The notes under the pieces were generated by a model. It searched no databases. It worked only from the letters and a program-made list of their open reading frames with translations, and was not told the DNA's origin. Positions 35,388 through 43,148 of a stretch of DNA of 64,000 nt are shown here, piece by piece; the first letter of the stretch is position 1, and the number at the start of each line of letters is the position of its first letter. The position numbers were made by a program, and so were the translations under genes. The stretch comes from Succinimonas amylolytica DSM 2873 (GTDB lineage: Bacteria > Pseudomonadota > Gammaproteobacteria > Enterobacterales > Succinivibrionaceae), in NCBI RefSeq assembly GCF_000378405.1, contig NZ_KB899636.1:3089-67088 (forward strand), given 5' to 3'.

Positions 35388-35897
35388 TCAGAGTTTATCA
35401 AGGATGCTTCGGGATTCCGTTACGGCATCTACTATCGCCAGAGTACGGAGATCATAGGGAACCCGCGCGACAGCGGTTCCCGCAAGAGCGCTGTCGGCTT
35501 TGGCCTGTGCCAGGGGAGACATATTGGAACGCACGTCATGACCTATGCTGTCTTCTTTCAGCGCAAGAGGCTCGCCTCTTGCGGCAAGAAGGAGCTGAAC
35601 TGCCGATGCCGCCCCGCTTGCAACACACTCGCCAATGTGATCCTCCATACTGAAGTCCTGCGCCTCGGCGTAGAAGCTTCTTTCGGGAAGGAGGGAAAAC
35701 ACCTTTCTGAGATCGTCGGCAGCGGGTTTGGTCTTCACAGGATCAACAACTGACGCATCATCTGTAACATCCTCTGAAATCATGGCCAGCATCAGTGCGA
35801 AGTCTGCGCGGTTTCCGGAAGAAACAGCCTCATTAAGACGAGTTCCCAGCTGAAGTTCGTCTACAAGATAGTTGTTTCTGATTTCCAGATCCAGCAT
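35388..35897 (-). CDS. Conserved hypothetical protein, possibly VC2046/SO_2500 family
   Basis: A 169-residue soluble protein with no signal or membrane helix. The start (YLVDELQLGTRLNEAVSSGNRADFALMLAMISEDV) resembles a small uncharacterised family I remember from Vibrio and Shewanella (VC2046/SO_2500), but this is from memory and should be treated as tentative. The middle has short Ala-rich helices (ECVASGAASAVQLLLAARG) and an LAQAKADSALAG stretch. The gene has a terminator immediately downstream and opposes smrA. No function is known to me. Confidence 0.75.
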   Translation of the reverse strand: MLDLEIRNNYLVDELQLGTRLNEAVSSGNRADFALMLAMISEDVTDDASVVDPVKTKPAADDLRKVFSLLPERSFYAEAQDFSMEDHIGECVASGAASAVQLLLAARGEPLALKEDSIGHDVRSNMSPLAQAKADSALAGTAVARVPYDLRTLAIVDAVTESRSILDKL

Positions 35898-36154
35898 AAC
35901 ATGCTCCTCAATATCTGCTTCACATACCTTATCGGCATCCGGAGATGGTTCTTTAGACTACGTCAGACAATTTTGGGAGCAGGTTCACAGATTCCTCCCC
36001 AAAAAAATTACCCGTAGCAGATGCAAGATACCCTTGTTATACTCCCGAAATACCAAACATCCGGGAAAAATGTCAAAAATGGTCAATAACTAACCATTTT
36101 TAACCGGTTTCGCGCAAAAATCGCAAAAAATCTTTATTTTTAAAATTTTTCTGC

Positions 36155-36160
36155 TATCAT
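36155..36160 (+). promoter_or_regulatory. Minus-10 box of the tRNA-Tyr promoter
   Basis: TATCAT lies 15 bases upstream of the tRNA 5' end. The same hexamer, similarly placed, precedes the tRNA-Ala and tRNA-Gly genes in this window. The matching -35 region is poor (within tctttat). Confidence 0.45.
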
Positions 36161-36175
36161 GTGCCTCGTCTTCAC

Positions 36176-36260
36176 GGAGGGGTTCCAGAGCGGTCAAATG
36201 GAACAGACTGTAAATCTGTCGCCTATGGCTTCGATGGTTCGAATCCATCCCCCTCCACCA
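36176..36260 (+). tRNA. tRNA-Tyr (anticodon GTA)
   Basis: An 85-base class II tRNA. The acceptor GGAGGGG pairs with CCCCTCC, the anticodon loop CTGTAAA sits on an AGA..TCT stem (CAGACTGTAAATCTG), a long variable arm is present, the T arm is ATGGTTCGAATCCAT, and ACCA is encoded. It aligns closely with E. coli tRNA-Tyr. Confidence 0.97.
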
Positions 36261-36585
36261 AATATCTTCTTTCTCTGTTCTGCTTCTTTTTAGGCTTTTT
36301 TCCACTCTACTCTTTCTACGGATTTTTTTTCTCAGCGCCTTGCCTTTTTCGGTGCCTGCAGCATTTTCATGACATCCCGGGCTTCCGGATAAAATTTTAT
36401 GACAAAGGCTGTTAAATTCGTTTAACGCTATTGAAATTCTCCGTCATTGGCATACACTGAGACCGGGCTATTGTCTTTACAGCTCTCTCTTTCAGTAATT
36501 CCATTTGTACCAGGAATCAGAATTGTGAAGTGAAACAGGACCTGCAATCCTTAACGCTTTTCATAAAACTTCTCCGGACAAAATA
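36261..36585. other. Region between tRNA-Tyr and the first receiver/helical-repeat gene
   Basis: No gene is seen. The first 60 bases are pyrimidine-rich and probably end the tRNA transcript. A GTTAA-N6-TTAAC palindrome lies at 36411-36426, directly upstream of a predicted promoter at 36431-36458. Confidence 0.5.
36431..36458 (+). promoter_or_regulatory. Predicted promoter of the first receiver/helical-repeat gene
   Basis: TTGAAA at 36431-36436 and TACACT at 36453-36458 are spaced by 16 bases. The palindrome at 36411-36426 abuts the -35 box, a typical position for an activator. Confidence 0.45.
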
Positions 36586-38331
36586 ATGAACGCCAAAAAC
36601 AATACAGATGCCAAAAATAATGAAGAGGAACAGCAGGAAGAATCCTTTTCCTCCCAGAAGTACAGTAATCTGCGGGTAATCATCGCAGACGAACAGCATC
36701 ATTTCGCCTCCATCCTGAAGACACTGCTGCAATCCATGGGGTTCACCCGCATAACACTGGCGGTGAACGGGGATGATGCCCTGAAAAGATGCACCAGCAG
36801 CAAATACGACATCTATCTCTTTGACTACAACTTCACTAGCGGGATTTCCGGACTGGATCTGGTAAAAAAGCTGCGCCGGGAACACCTGGCTCCCTGCATG
36901 TCCCTGATGTTCATTGTCACCGGAGACTCTTCCCGGTCTAAGGTTCTGTGCGCCATAGAACATGAGCCTGACGATTATGTTATAAAGCCCTTTTCTCAGA
37001 AGCAGTTTGCCAGACGGCTGAAAAACGCCATGACCAAAAAGATCGCCCTCCGGGAGGTCTACACCTGTCTCCATCATGATGACAGAGCAGGAGCCATTCA
37101 GGCACTGGAAAAGGCCCTGAACAATGAAACCCCCTATGATATCTACTGCCGCTGTCTTCTGGCCGAGCTCTATGGGCAAGACGGTCAGCTGGATCTGGCT
37201 CAAACGGTAGTTCAGGACGGCATGGCATATTCAGATTCGGACTATCTCAAGTTTGCCATGGGTAAAATCCTATACAGAATGAGTCTTTACGAAGAATCGA
37301 TCAACATCATCAAAGACGTGCTGACCCGCCAGCCCCTGATGACGGATGCCATTGAGTATGTCACCAGAAACTACGTTTCCATGGGACAGAATGATCTGGC
37401 CATTCAGAACATAAAACACGCGGTGGAGCTTTCTCCTTTATCGGAAAAGCTTCTGAACACCCAGGTAACCACAGCCCTTAACGCCGGAGATTTTATGACC
37501 GCCAGGGATGGTGTAGCCTCCCTTCTGAACATCAAAAGGAACTCTCCGGACGACATGAATAATCTTTTGGAAAGCTATGTGGAATGCGAATTCCTGTTTG
37601 TGGAACAGTCGCGCGATCCCTTCCATATTTCAAATATGGAAAAAGTCATGGGAAACATGGTAGGACGCTATCTTAACTTCACGAACAGACAGACATTTCC
37701 GGTAGAAACCTTCAAAACCGTCTGCGATTCCCGGGTGGCACTGATCCGCGGCGATATCCGGAAAAGCAAAAAGAAAATCTACCAGGCCCTGGAACTTCTG
37801 AATAAATCGGAAAACCCCTCCGACAGCATCAGAAAGGGAATGTATCTCGGTTTCATGGCCCTGGGGGAATATGAAATGGCCGAACATATCTCCCAGCAGA
37901 TAAACACGGATGACTCCCGGAACAGTTCCGAGGACATTTACACCAATATTCTCAATGTCTGCATAGCCCAGAAAAATTCGGAACAGTCAGATCGCAAAAG
38001 CAAATACCAGGAGCTCAACTCCCAGGGAATCGGAAAATACAAGGACGGCAAGCTTGACGAAGCCCTGAACCTTTTCAAGGAGGCTATTCGCAAAGTACCT
38101 GGAAATTCCAACGCCATCCTGAACAAAATCCAGGTACTAATAGACATGGCGGAAATTCAGCTGAAAGACAGTCTGGCAAATGCAAAAAAAATGGCACAGG
38201 GGCTGGTACAGGAATGCTCCTCGGATTTATCGCTTCTTGACGGAATCCCGCTATCGGACGTGCTTTCCGAAAGGGTTCAACTTTTGCGGGAGGATTTCTC
38301 CATAATCCAGAAAAAAATTTCCGGGAAATAA
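36586..38331 (+). CDS. Response regulator with C-terminal helical repeats, copy 1
   Basis: The N-terminal receiver domain (about 29-155) has Asp35/Glu36, the phosphoacceptor Asp80 in YLFDYNF, Thr112 and Lys134 (VIKPFSQKQF). Then come about 400 residues of helical repeats, with TPR-like segments (PYDIYCRCLLAELYGQDGQL, YLKFAMGKILYRMSLYEESI, GKYKDGKLDEALNLFKEAIR). There is no DNA-binding or enzymatic output domain. The architecture is that of TPR-containing regulators of the VieB kind, thought to act by protein-protein contact. It has a close paralogue 340 bases downstream. No histidine kinase is adjacent. The first 20 residues are acidic and low-complexity (NNEEEQQEE). Confidence 0.88.
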   Translation: MNAKNNTDAKNNEEEQQEESFSSQKYSNLRVIIADEQHHFASILKTLLQSMGFTRITLAVNGDDALKRCTSSKYDIYLFDYNFTSGISGLDLVKKLRREHLAPCMSLMFIVTGDSSRSKVLCAIEHEPDDYVIKPFSQKQFARRLKNAMTKKIALREVYTCLHHDDRAGAIQALEKALNNETPYDIYCRCLLAELYGQDGQLDLAQTVVQDGMAYSDSDYLKFAMGKILYRMSLYEESINIIKDVLTRQPLMTDAIEYVTRNYVSMGQNDLAIQNIKHAVELSPLSEKLLNTQVTTALNAGDFMTARDGVASLLNIKRNSPDDMNNLLESYVECEFLFVEQSRDPFHISNMEKVMGNMVGRYLNFTNRQTFPVETFKTVCDSRVALIRGDIRKSKKKIYQALELLNKSENPSDSIRKGMYLGFMALGEYEMAEHISQQINTDDSRNSSEDIYTNILNVCIAQKNSEQSDRKSKYQELNSQGIGKYKDGKLDEALNLFKEAIRKVPGNSNAILNKIQVLIDMAEIQLKDSLANAKKMAQGLVQECSSDLSLLDGIPLSDVLSERVQLLREDFSIIQKKISGK

Positions 38332-38671
38332 AAGCGGTGGTCTGACATTATTTTCAGACCTTATTATTGCCAGACCGGATCCCTTTCACGGCAGGTGTAT
38401 CCCGATAACGGAAAGAAGTACGGGTACAGGCAAACATGACAGAGTCCGTTAATTTTTCCTTATATCGTTGAGTTTAGCGGATAATGACATAAACTATGCT
38501 GTGCATATTGCTGAATAAACAGCATTATGCAGTTCAGACTCCAGAAGTTTGCTATATTCCGGCTTTTAGCGGAGAGTCCGGTATTTCCGCTTCCCGAGAG
38601 TCCCGAAACCGGGGCCGGCAACACTGATAGCAGCCGTCAGAACAGTTTTAATAAAAAGCTCCGGGGAATAA
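38332..38671. other. Intergenic region between the two paralogous regulators
   Basis: It begins with a hairpin at 38339-38360 and otherwise shows no gene. The 340-base length suggests the second copy has its own promoter, but I could not fix one convincingly. Confidence 0.45.
38339..38360 (+). terminator. Possible terminator after copy 1
   Basis: ggtctga at 38339-38345 pairs with tcagacc at 38354-38360; the following ttattatt is a weak T-tract. Confidence 0.4.
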
Positions 38672-40408
38672 ATGAACGCCTCCAACGCCTCAAATACAGA
38701 TGTCAAAGATGAAGAGCAGCAGGAACAGACGTTTGCAGCTCTGAAATACAATGATTTCAGGGTTATCATAGCTGATGATCAGCACACCTTTGCCTCTCTC
38801 ATGAGAACTATTTTGCAGTCTCTCGGCTTTTCCAGCATTACTGTGGCACTGAACGGAGACGATGCCCTTAAAATCTGCTCCCACAGCAAATTTGACATTT
38901 ATCTGTTTGATTATTCCTTCAATAGCGGCATCTCCGGACTGGAGCTGGTGAAAAAACTCCGTACGGAACATCTGGCCCCCTGCATGTCACTTATGTTCAT
39001 CATCACGGGAGACCCTTCCCGTTCCAAGGTTCTCTGCGCAGTGGAGCACGAACCGGACGATTACATAATAAAACCGTTTTCCCAGCAGCAGTTTGCTGAA
39101 AGAATAAAAAAGGCCATCACCAAGAAAATCGCCCTGCAGGATGTTTACAAATGCATGCATAATGATGATATCTGCGGGGCTGTAAAGGCCCTGGAAAAGG
39201 CCATTTCCGATGGTACCCCCTATGATGTCTACTGCCGCTGTCTTCTGGCTGATTTCTACGTAAAGACAGATCAGATGAATCTGGCCCAGGCAGTAATTCA
39301 AGAAGGGATGATTGCGTCAAACTCAGACTATCTGAAATTCGCCATGGGAAAAATTCTCTACAAGATGAAACGGCACGAGGAATCCGTGGAAATCATCAAG
39401 GATGTTCTGACCCGCCGTCCGCTTATGACGGATGCCATTGAATATGTCACCAAAAACTATGTTTCCATGGGCATGCACAGCGAGGCCATTCAGAACATCA
39501 GGCACGCCGTGGAATTGTCTCCCCTGTCGGAAAAGCTGCTTTCAGTTCAGGTCACCACCGCTCTCTCTGCCGGCGATTACATGACTGCCAGGGACGGAGT
39601 AACCTCCCTGCTGAATATCAAGAAGAATTCTCCGGACGATGTGGATAATCTCCTGGAAAGCTTCGTGGAATGCGAATTCATGTTTGTAGAAAAGTCCCGA
39701 GATCCCTTCCACATTTCCACCATGGAAAAGGTTATGGGAAACATTATCAGCCGCTATCTCGATCGTACAAACAAACAGATGTTCTCCCCGGAGGCCTTTA
39801 AGACGGTATGCGATGCCCGGGTAGCCCTGATCCGCGGAGAAATAAACAAGGGCAAAAAGAAACTCTATCAGGTGCTGACACAAATCAATGACGATACCAA
39901 GGAGATCTCGGGAAGCATCAAAATGGGGGTATATTCCGGTCTCATATCCCTGGGAGAGTACGAGGTAGCGGATCAGGTCGCAAAAACTATGAATAGACCG
40001 GAGGCAAATGACATTTCCGGGCTCATTCTCGGTTCCTGCATCGCTCAGAACAATACGGAAGAGACCGAACGCCGCACCAAATACCAGGAGCTGAACTCTC
40101 AGGGGATCAGCAAATATACCGAAGGCAATCTGGAGGAGGCTCTGAGTCTCTTTAAGGAAGCCATTCGCAAGGTACCGGGAAACTCCAATGCCCTCCTGAA
40201 CAAAATCCAGGTACTGATAGACATGACGGAATTTCAGCTAAAAAAAGGTATTCCGGATGCCAAAAAAAAGGCCCGCAGTCTTGTTATGGAATGTTCCTCG
40301 GATCTGGATCTTCTGGACGGCATTCGTCTTTCAGATGTTCAGGCGGAACGTGCCCAGCAGCTGCGAAAGGATTTTTTCACACTTCAGAAAAAAGCCACCG
40401 GAAAATAA
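38672..40408 (+). CDS. Response regulator with C-terminal helical repeats, copy 2
   Basis: A 578-residue paralogue of the gene upstream, alike along its whole length, by eye about two-thirds identical. The receiver residues are complete: Asp35, Asp36, Asp80 (YLFDYSF), Thr112 and Lys134 (IIKPFSQQQF). Here the acidic pair is the canonical Asp-Asp, whereas copy 1 has Asp-Glu. Near-identical blocks continue in the repeat region (EIIKDVLTRRPLMTDAIEYV, HAVELSPLSEKLL, EAIRKVPGNSNALLNKIQVL). Divergence is greatest around residues 395-450 and in the acidic N-terminus. It probably binds partners in a phosphorylation-dependent way; no partner is suggested by neighbours. Confidence 0.88.
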   Translation: MNASNASNTDVKDEEQQEQTFAALKYNDFRVIIADDQHTFASLMRTILQSLGFSSITVALNGDDALKICSHSKFDIYLFDYSFNSGISGLELVKKLRTEHLAPCMSLMFIITGDPSRSKVLCAVEHEPDDYIIKPFSQQQFAERIKKAITKKIALQDVYKCMHNDDICGAVKALEKAISDGTPYDVYCRCLLADFYVKTDQMNLAQAVIQEGMIASNSDYLKFAMGKILYKMKRHEESVEIIKDVLTRRPLMTDAIEYVTKNYVSMGMHSEAIQNIRHAVELSPLSEKLLSVQVTTALSAGDYMTARDGVTSLLNIKKNSPDDVDNLLESFVECEFMFVEKSRDPFHISTMEKVMGNIISRYLDRTNKQMFSPEAFKTVCDARVALIRGEINKGKKKLYQVLTQINDDTKEISGSIKMGVYSGLISLGEYEVADQVAKTMNRPEANDISGLILGSCIAQNNTEETERRTKYQELNSQGISKYTEGNLEEALSLFKEAIRKVPGNSNALLNKIQVLIDMTEFQLKKGIPDAKKKARSLVMECSSDLDLLDGIRLSDVQAERAQQLRKDFFTLQKKATGK

Positions 40409-40434
40409 AAAAATCCGGAGCATGAACTCCGGAT
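40406..40434 (-). terminator. Terminator for asd, between convergent genes
   Basis: atccggag at 40413-40420 pairs with ctccggat at 40427-40434. On the minus strand the stem is followed by seven T residues, so it mainly serves asd; on the plus strand the tail (cctttct) is weak. Confidence 0.75.
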
Positions 40435-40485
40435 CCTTTCTCATCGTCTCGTCTTTCTTCCCTTGCGGGAAGATTTCAGCAGAAA

Positions 40486-41595
40486 TCAGGCAATGAACTT
40501 AAGCATGCGACGCAGCGGTTCAGCAGCACCCCAAAGGAGCTGATCGCCTACAGAGAATGCTGACAGGAAGCCCTTGCCGAAATTGGTGGTACGGATACGC
40601 CCCACAGGAACATTAAGGGTTCCGGTAACAGCAGCCGGAGAAAGTTCCTTAATGGTTACTTCCTTATCATTGGGAACCACCCGAGCCCACTGATTGTGAG
40701 CGGCAATCATTTCTTCAGCATCCTTAACGGTGATATCCTTCTTCAGCTTGATAAGGAAGGACTGGCTGTGGCAGCGAAGCGCACTGATTCTCACGCAGTT
40801 GCCGTCAACCGGAATGGTAGCCGGAGCCAGCCCCAGGATCTTATTGGTCTCAGCCATGCCCTTCCATTCCTCACGGCTCTGACCGTTAGGAAGCTGTACA
40901 TCAATCCACGGAATAACGGAACCGGCCAGCGGAACCAGAAATTCCTTTGTCGGGAATTCCGGAGCACGCATCACGTCTCTGACAGTCTTTTCGATTTCAA
41001 GAATTGCAGAAGCAGGATCCTTCAGCTTATCGGCTACCGCATCATGGAGCACTCCCATCTGGGAAAGAAGCTCGCGCATGTTCTTGGCACCGGCGCCGGA
41101 GGCAGCCTGATAGGTTGAGGACTGAATCCATTCCACGCAGTCGTTCTTGAACAGACCGCCCAGTCCCATCAGCATCAGGCTTACAGTGCAGTTACCGCCA
41201 ATAAATGTTTTAAGTCCGCGGTTAAGGGCATCATCAATAACGCTTCTGTTAACGGGATCGAGGATGATGATGGCATTATCTTCCATTCTCAGGGTAGACG
41301 CCGCATCAACCCAGTAACCGCTCCAGCCGGCAGCCTGAAGCTTCGGATAGATATCCTTGGTATAGGCACCGCCCTGGCAGGTAACAATGATGTCCATGGC
41401 CTTGAGGGCTTCAAGATCGTTTGCGTCCAAAAGAACACCAGCGTCCTTTCCGCCGAATGACGGAGCCTGCTGACCAGCCTGGGAGGTGCTGAAAAATACA
41501 GGATCAATACCTGCGAAATCGCCTTCCTCTTCCATGCGGTTCATAAGAACGGAACCCACCATGCCACGCCAGCCGACAAAACCAACTTTCTTCAT
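40486..41595 (-). CDS. asd: Aspartate-semialdehyde dehydrogenase
   Basis: Asd reduces aspartyl phosphate to aspartate semialdehyde, the branch compound for lysine/diaminopimelate, threonine and methionine. It is the Gram-negative type: [15 protein letters not shown] at the start, [16 protein letters not shown], the catalytic Cys136 in [28 protein letters not shown], and ALRCHSQSF with the active-site His. I start at the ATG at 41595, where the family begins; the frame extends five codons to a GTG at 41610. It is a single gene with a downstream terminator. Confidence 0.96.
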   Translation of the reverse strand: MKKVGFVGWRGMVGSVLMNRMEEEGDFAGIDPVFFSTSQAGQQAPSFGGKDAGVLLDANDLEALKAMDIIVTCQGGAYTKDIYPKLQAAGWSGYWVDAASTLRMEDNAIIILDPVNRSVIDDALNRGLKTFIGGNCTVSLMLMGLGGLFKNDCVEWIQSSTYQAASGAGAKNMRELLSQMGVLHDAVADKLKDPASAILEIEKTVRDVMRAPEFPTKEFLVPLAGSVIPWIDVQLPNGQSREEWKGMAETNKILGLAPATIPVDGNCVRISALRCHSQSFLIKLKKDITVKDAEEMIAAHNQWARVVPNDKEVTIKELSPAAVTGTLNVPVGRIRTTNFGKGFLSAFSVGDQLLWGAAEPLRRMLKFIA

Positions 41596-41875
41596 AATAG
41601 CAATATCCACAAAAATGAAAAACTAACAGCTTTTCAACACCGGCTACGGATACTACTTTTCCGGAAGGCTGAAAAAACTGTGACGAAAATCTCTGATGGA
41701 ATTATAGCGGATCTCGTCATGGTCTGTGATGTTTTTGTGCCATGCCGGCAAAAAACACCCGAAATGGTGCAATTCAGAAACCCTGGCAACCTTTCCTGCC
41801 CTGTTCCGGGGAATCTACCATTAAAAACAGCAAAAAATATTCTCAGAACGACCCCAAAGAGTGCATATCCGGCCA

Positions 41876-42316
41876 TCATTTTTCGCAGGAAAGACGGAAC
41901 TGTCGTTTTCTGTCTGTTCCGGCCAGTGCCAGGTTCACCGTTATGGTGCCCCCAGCTCTGAAAATCTTCTTTACGGCAGCGTTGCTGCAAAGACTGTTAT
42001 CCATTTTCATGGCATTAAAAAGCTCCTCCGGGGTTTTGCCGTTATCTGCAGGATCTTCCGGCTTAAGTCCCCGGGGATCCGCCACAATATCGAAAACCAC
42101 CTGATAGCTCTCGTCAAATGTCAGGGCTTCCACCGATATAAAACCGTCCGCACTCCGGGCCGGAAGCTGATCTCTGATGGCCGCCAGCTCATCCGCAAGA
42201 TTTCCCGAAATTGCGGGAAGCACCATGGTACGGAAAATATAGTAAAGAACAAAACCTACCAATGCCGCAGCAATATACCCGGCATAGAACATAATTTTCT
42301 GTTTGCTTATCTTCAT
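41876..42316 (-). CDS. Membrane-anchored hypothetical protein (146 aa)
   Basis: One N-terminal hydrophobic segment (about residues 8-30, IMFYAGYIAAALVGFVLYYIF) is followed by a soluble domain with two cysteines placed toward the C-terminus (NSLCSNAA and RLSCEK). This spacing recalls small periplasmic proteins with one structural disulfide, but no family is certain. The ATG at 42316 has only a weak ribosome binding site. The gene lies between asd and pflB and has no evident operon partner. The 280 bases between it and asd show nothing. Confidence 0.65.
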   Translation of the reverse strand: MKISKQKIMFYAGYIAAALVGFVLYYIFRTMVLPAISGNLADELAAIRDQLPARSADGFISVEALTFDESYQVVFDIVADPRGLKPEDPADNGKTPEELFNAMKMDNSLCSNAAVKKIFRAGGTITVNLALAGTDRKRQFRLSCEK

Positions 42317-42741
42317 ATTAAAGCACCGATTGTCATATGGCGCAGGGGAGGCCAGAGGCCGGAGTACGTTCAGAGAATCCGGATCCTGAAAAGAGGAATG
42401 ATTCTGTATTCCGGAAAATACTGTGCATTATGCCATCAGTATCCGCATTATTATGCAAAATTTTTTATCACGGCATATCTGACAGATTTGTCCTGTTCCT
42501 GGCTTCCCGCTTCACAAAATGAAATTTGGAAGTTTCAAGGTATCAAAATTTCATAATCCCCGCAAAAACTGAAATTGCGAAACCCGGGGAATTCACAATG
42601 TCAAAACAGGATAAAAGGCCTGATTTTTCAGCATTCCGGTGATTTTTGCCCCAAAAATTCCCGAAAACTGAAGAAAACGGGCGAAAAATATCAAAAAGGT
42701 GACGGTATCCACATTTTATACGATAAAAAACAGCGTCTTTT

Positions 42742-42761
42742 TGATAGAAAGTTTTCTATCA
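42742..42761. promoter_or_regulatory. Perfect 9-bp inverted repeat in the pflB upstream region
   Basis: tgatagaaa at 42742-42750 and tttctatca at 42753-42761 are reverse complements separated by two bases, about 125 bases upstream of the predicted start point. It resembles an operator for a dimeric regulator; it is not a match to the FNR consensus TTGAT-N4-ATCAA. Confidence 0.5.
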
Positions 42762-42826
42762 TCAGTAAAATAAACCGCTATTTTGATATAAATTGTAAAA
42801 AACTTTCATTAAAAAACTGTATTTTA

Positions 42827-42842
42827 TGTGATGTAGTTCACA
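42827..42842. promoter_or_regulatory. CRP binding site
   Basis: TGTGA-tgtagt-TCACA is a perfect match to the CRP core consensus. Its centre (42834.5) is 41.5 bases upstream of the transcription start implied by the -10 box at 42864-42869, which is exactly the class II activator position. Confidence 0.8.
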
Positions 42843-42863
42843 ATTTTTACAAATTGTGCCGGA

Positions 42864-42869
42864 TATAAT
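42864..42869 (+). promoter_or_regulatory. Minus-10 box of the predicted pflB promoter
   Basis: TATAAT is present without a good -35 box, as expected of a CRP-dependent class II promoter. The implied start point is about 42876. Confidence 0.65.
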
Positions 42870-42917
42870 ATAAAACATGAAGTTTCCAATGCGGCGACTG
42901 CAGTTTTAGCACTGAAT

Positions 42918-42933
42918 TGTTAAAAGACTGTAA
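42918..42933. promoter_or_regulatory. ArcA-like direct repeat
   Basis: TGTTA at 42918-42922 and TGTAA at 42929-42933 are 11 bases apart, the spacing of ArcA direct repeats (TGTTA-N6-TGTTA). It lies downstream of the predicted start point. ArcA is encoded in this window. Confidence 0.35.
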
Positions 42934-43148
42934 ACACTGTATCATAGTGAAACCAATCAATACATCAGCTTCGGCTGGTCAGTTCCGGGACAATTCAGAA
43001 CATTAGGAATCTACCGGAATGCGAATCACGACCACCGCATACCGAAAACGGTAACGACGGAGTCGCGCGGTAACAGCAGTAACAAATGTCGCGCCGGCCT
43101 CACAAAGGCATCAGGCGTTTTATCTACCTAAACCAACAGAGGTAAAAA

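Larger units (their letters stand above)
42317..43148. other. Long regulatory region upstream of pflB
   Basis: The 832 bases contain no credible gene. The AT-rich part from 42700 to 42960 carries a 9-bp inverted repeat, a perfect CRP site with a matching -10 box, and an ArcA-like direct repeat, each listed separately. The rest, up to 43148, would be a leader of about 270 bases. Confidence 0.6.

Noticed and set aside
42782..42796. FNR site in the pflB upstream region (TTGAT-ataa-attgt)
   Set aside because: Only one half matches the TTGAT-N4-ATCAA consensus.
42575..42868. 97-codon frame upstream of pflB
   Set aside because: It spans the predicted CRP-controlled promoter and has a random-looking, AT-driven composition.
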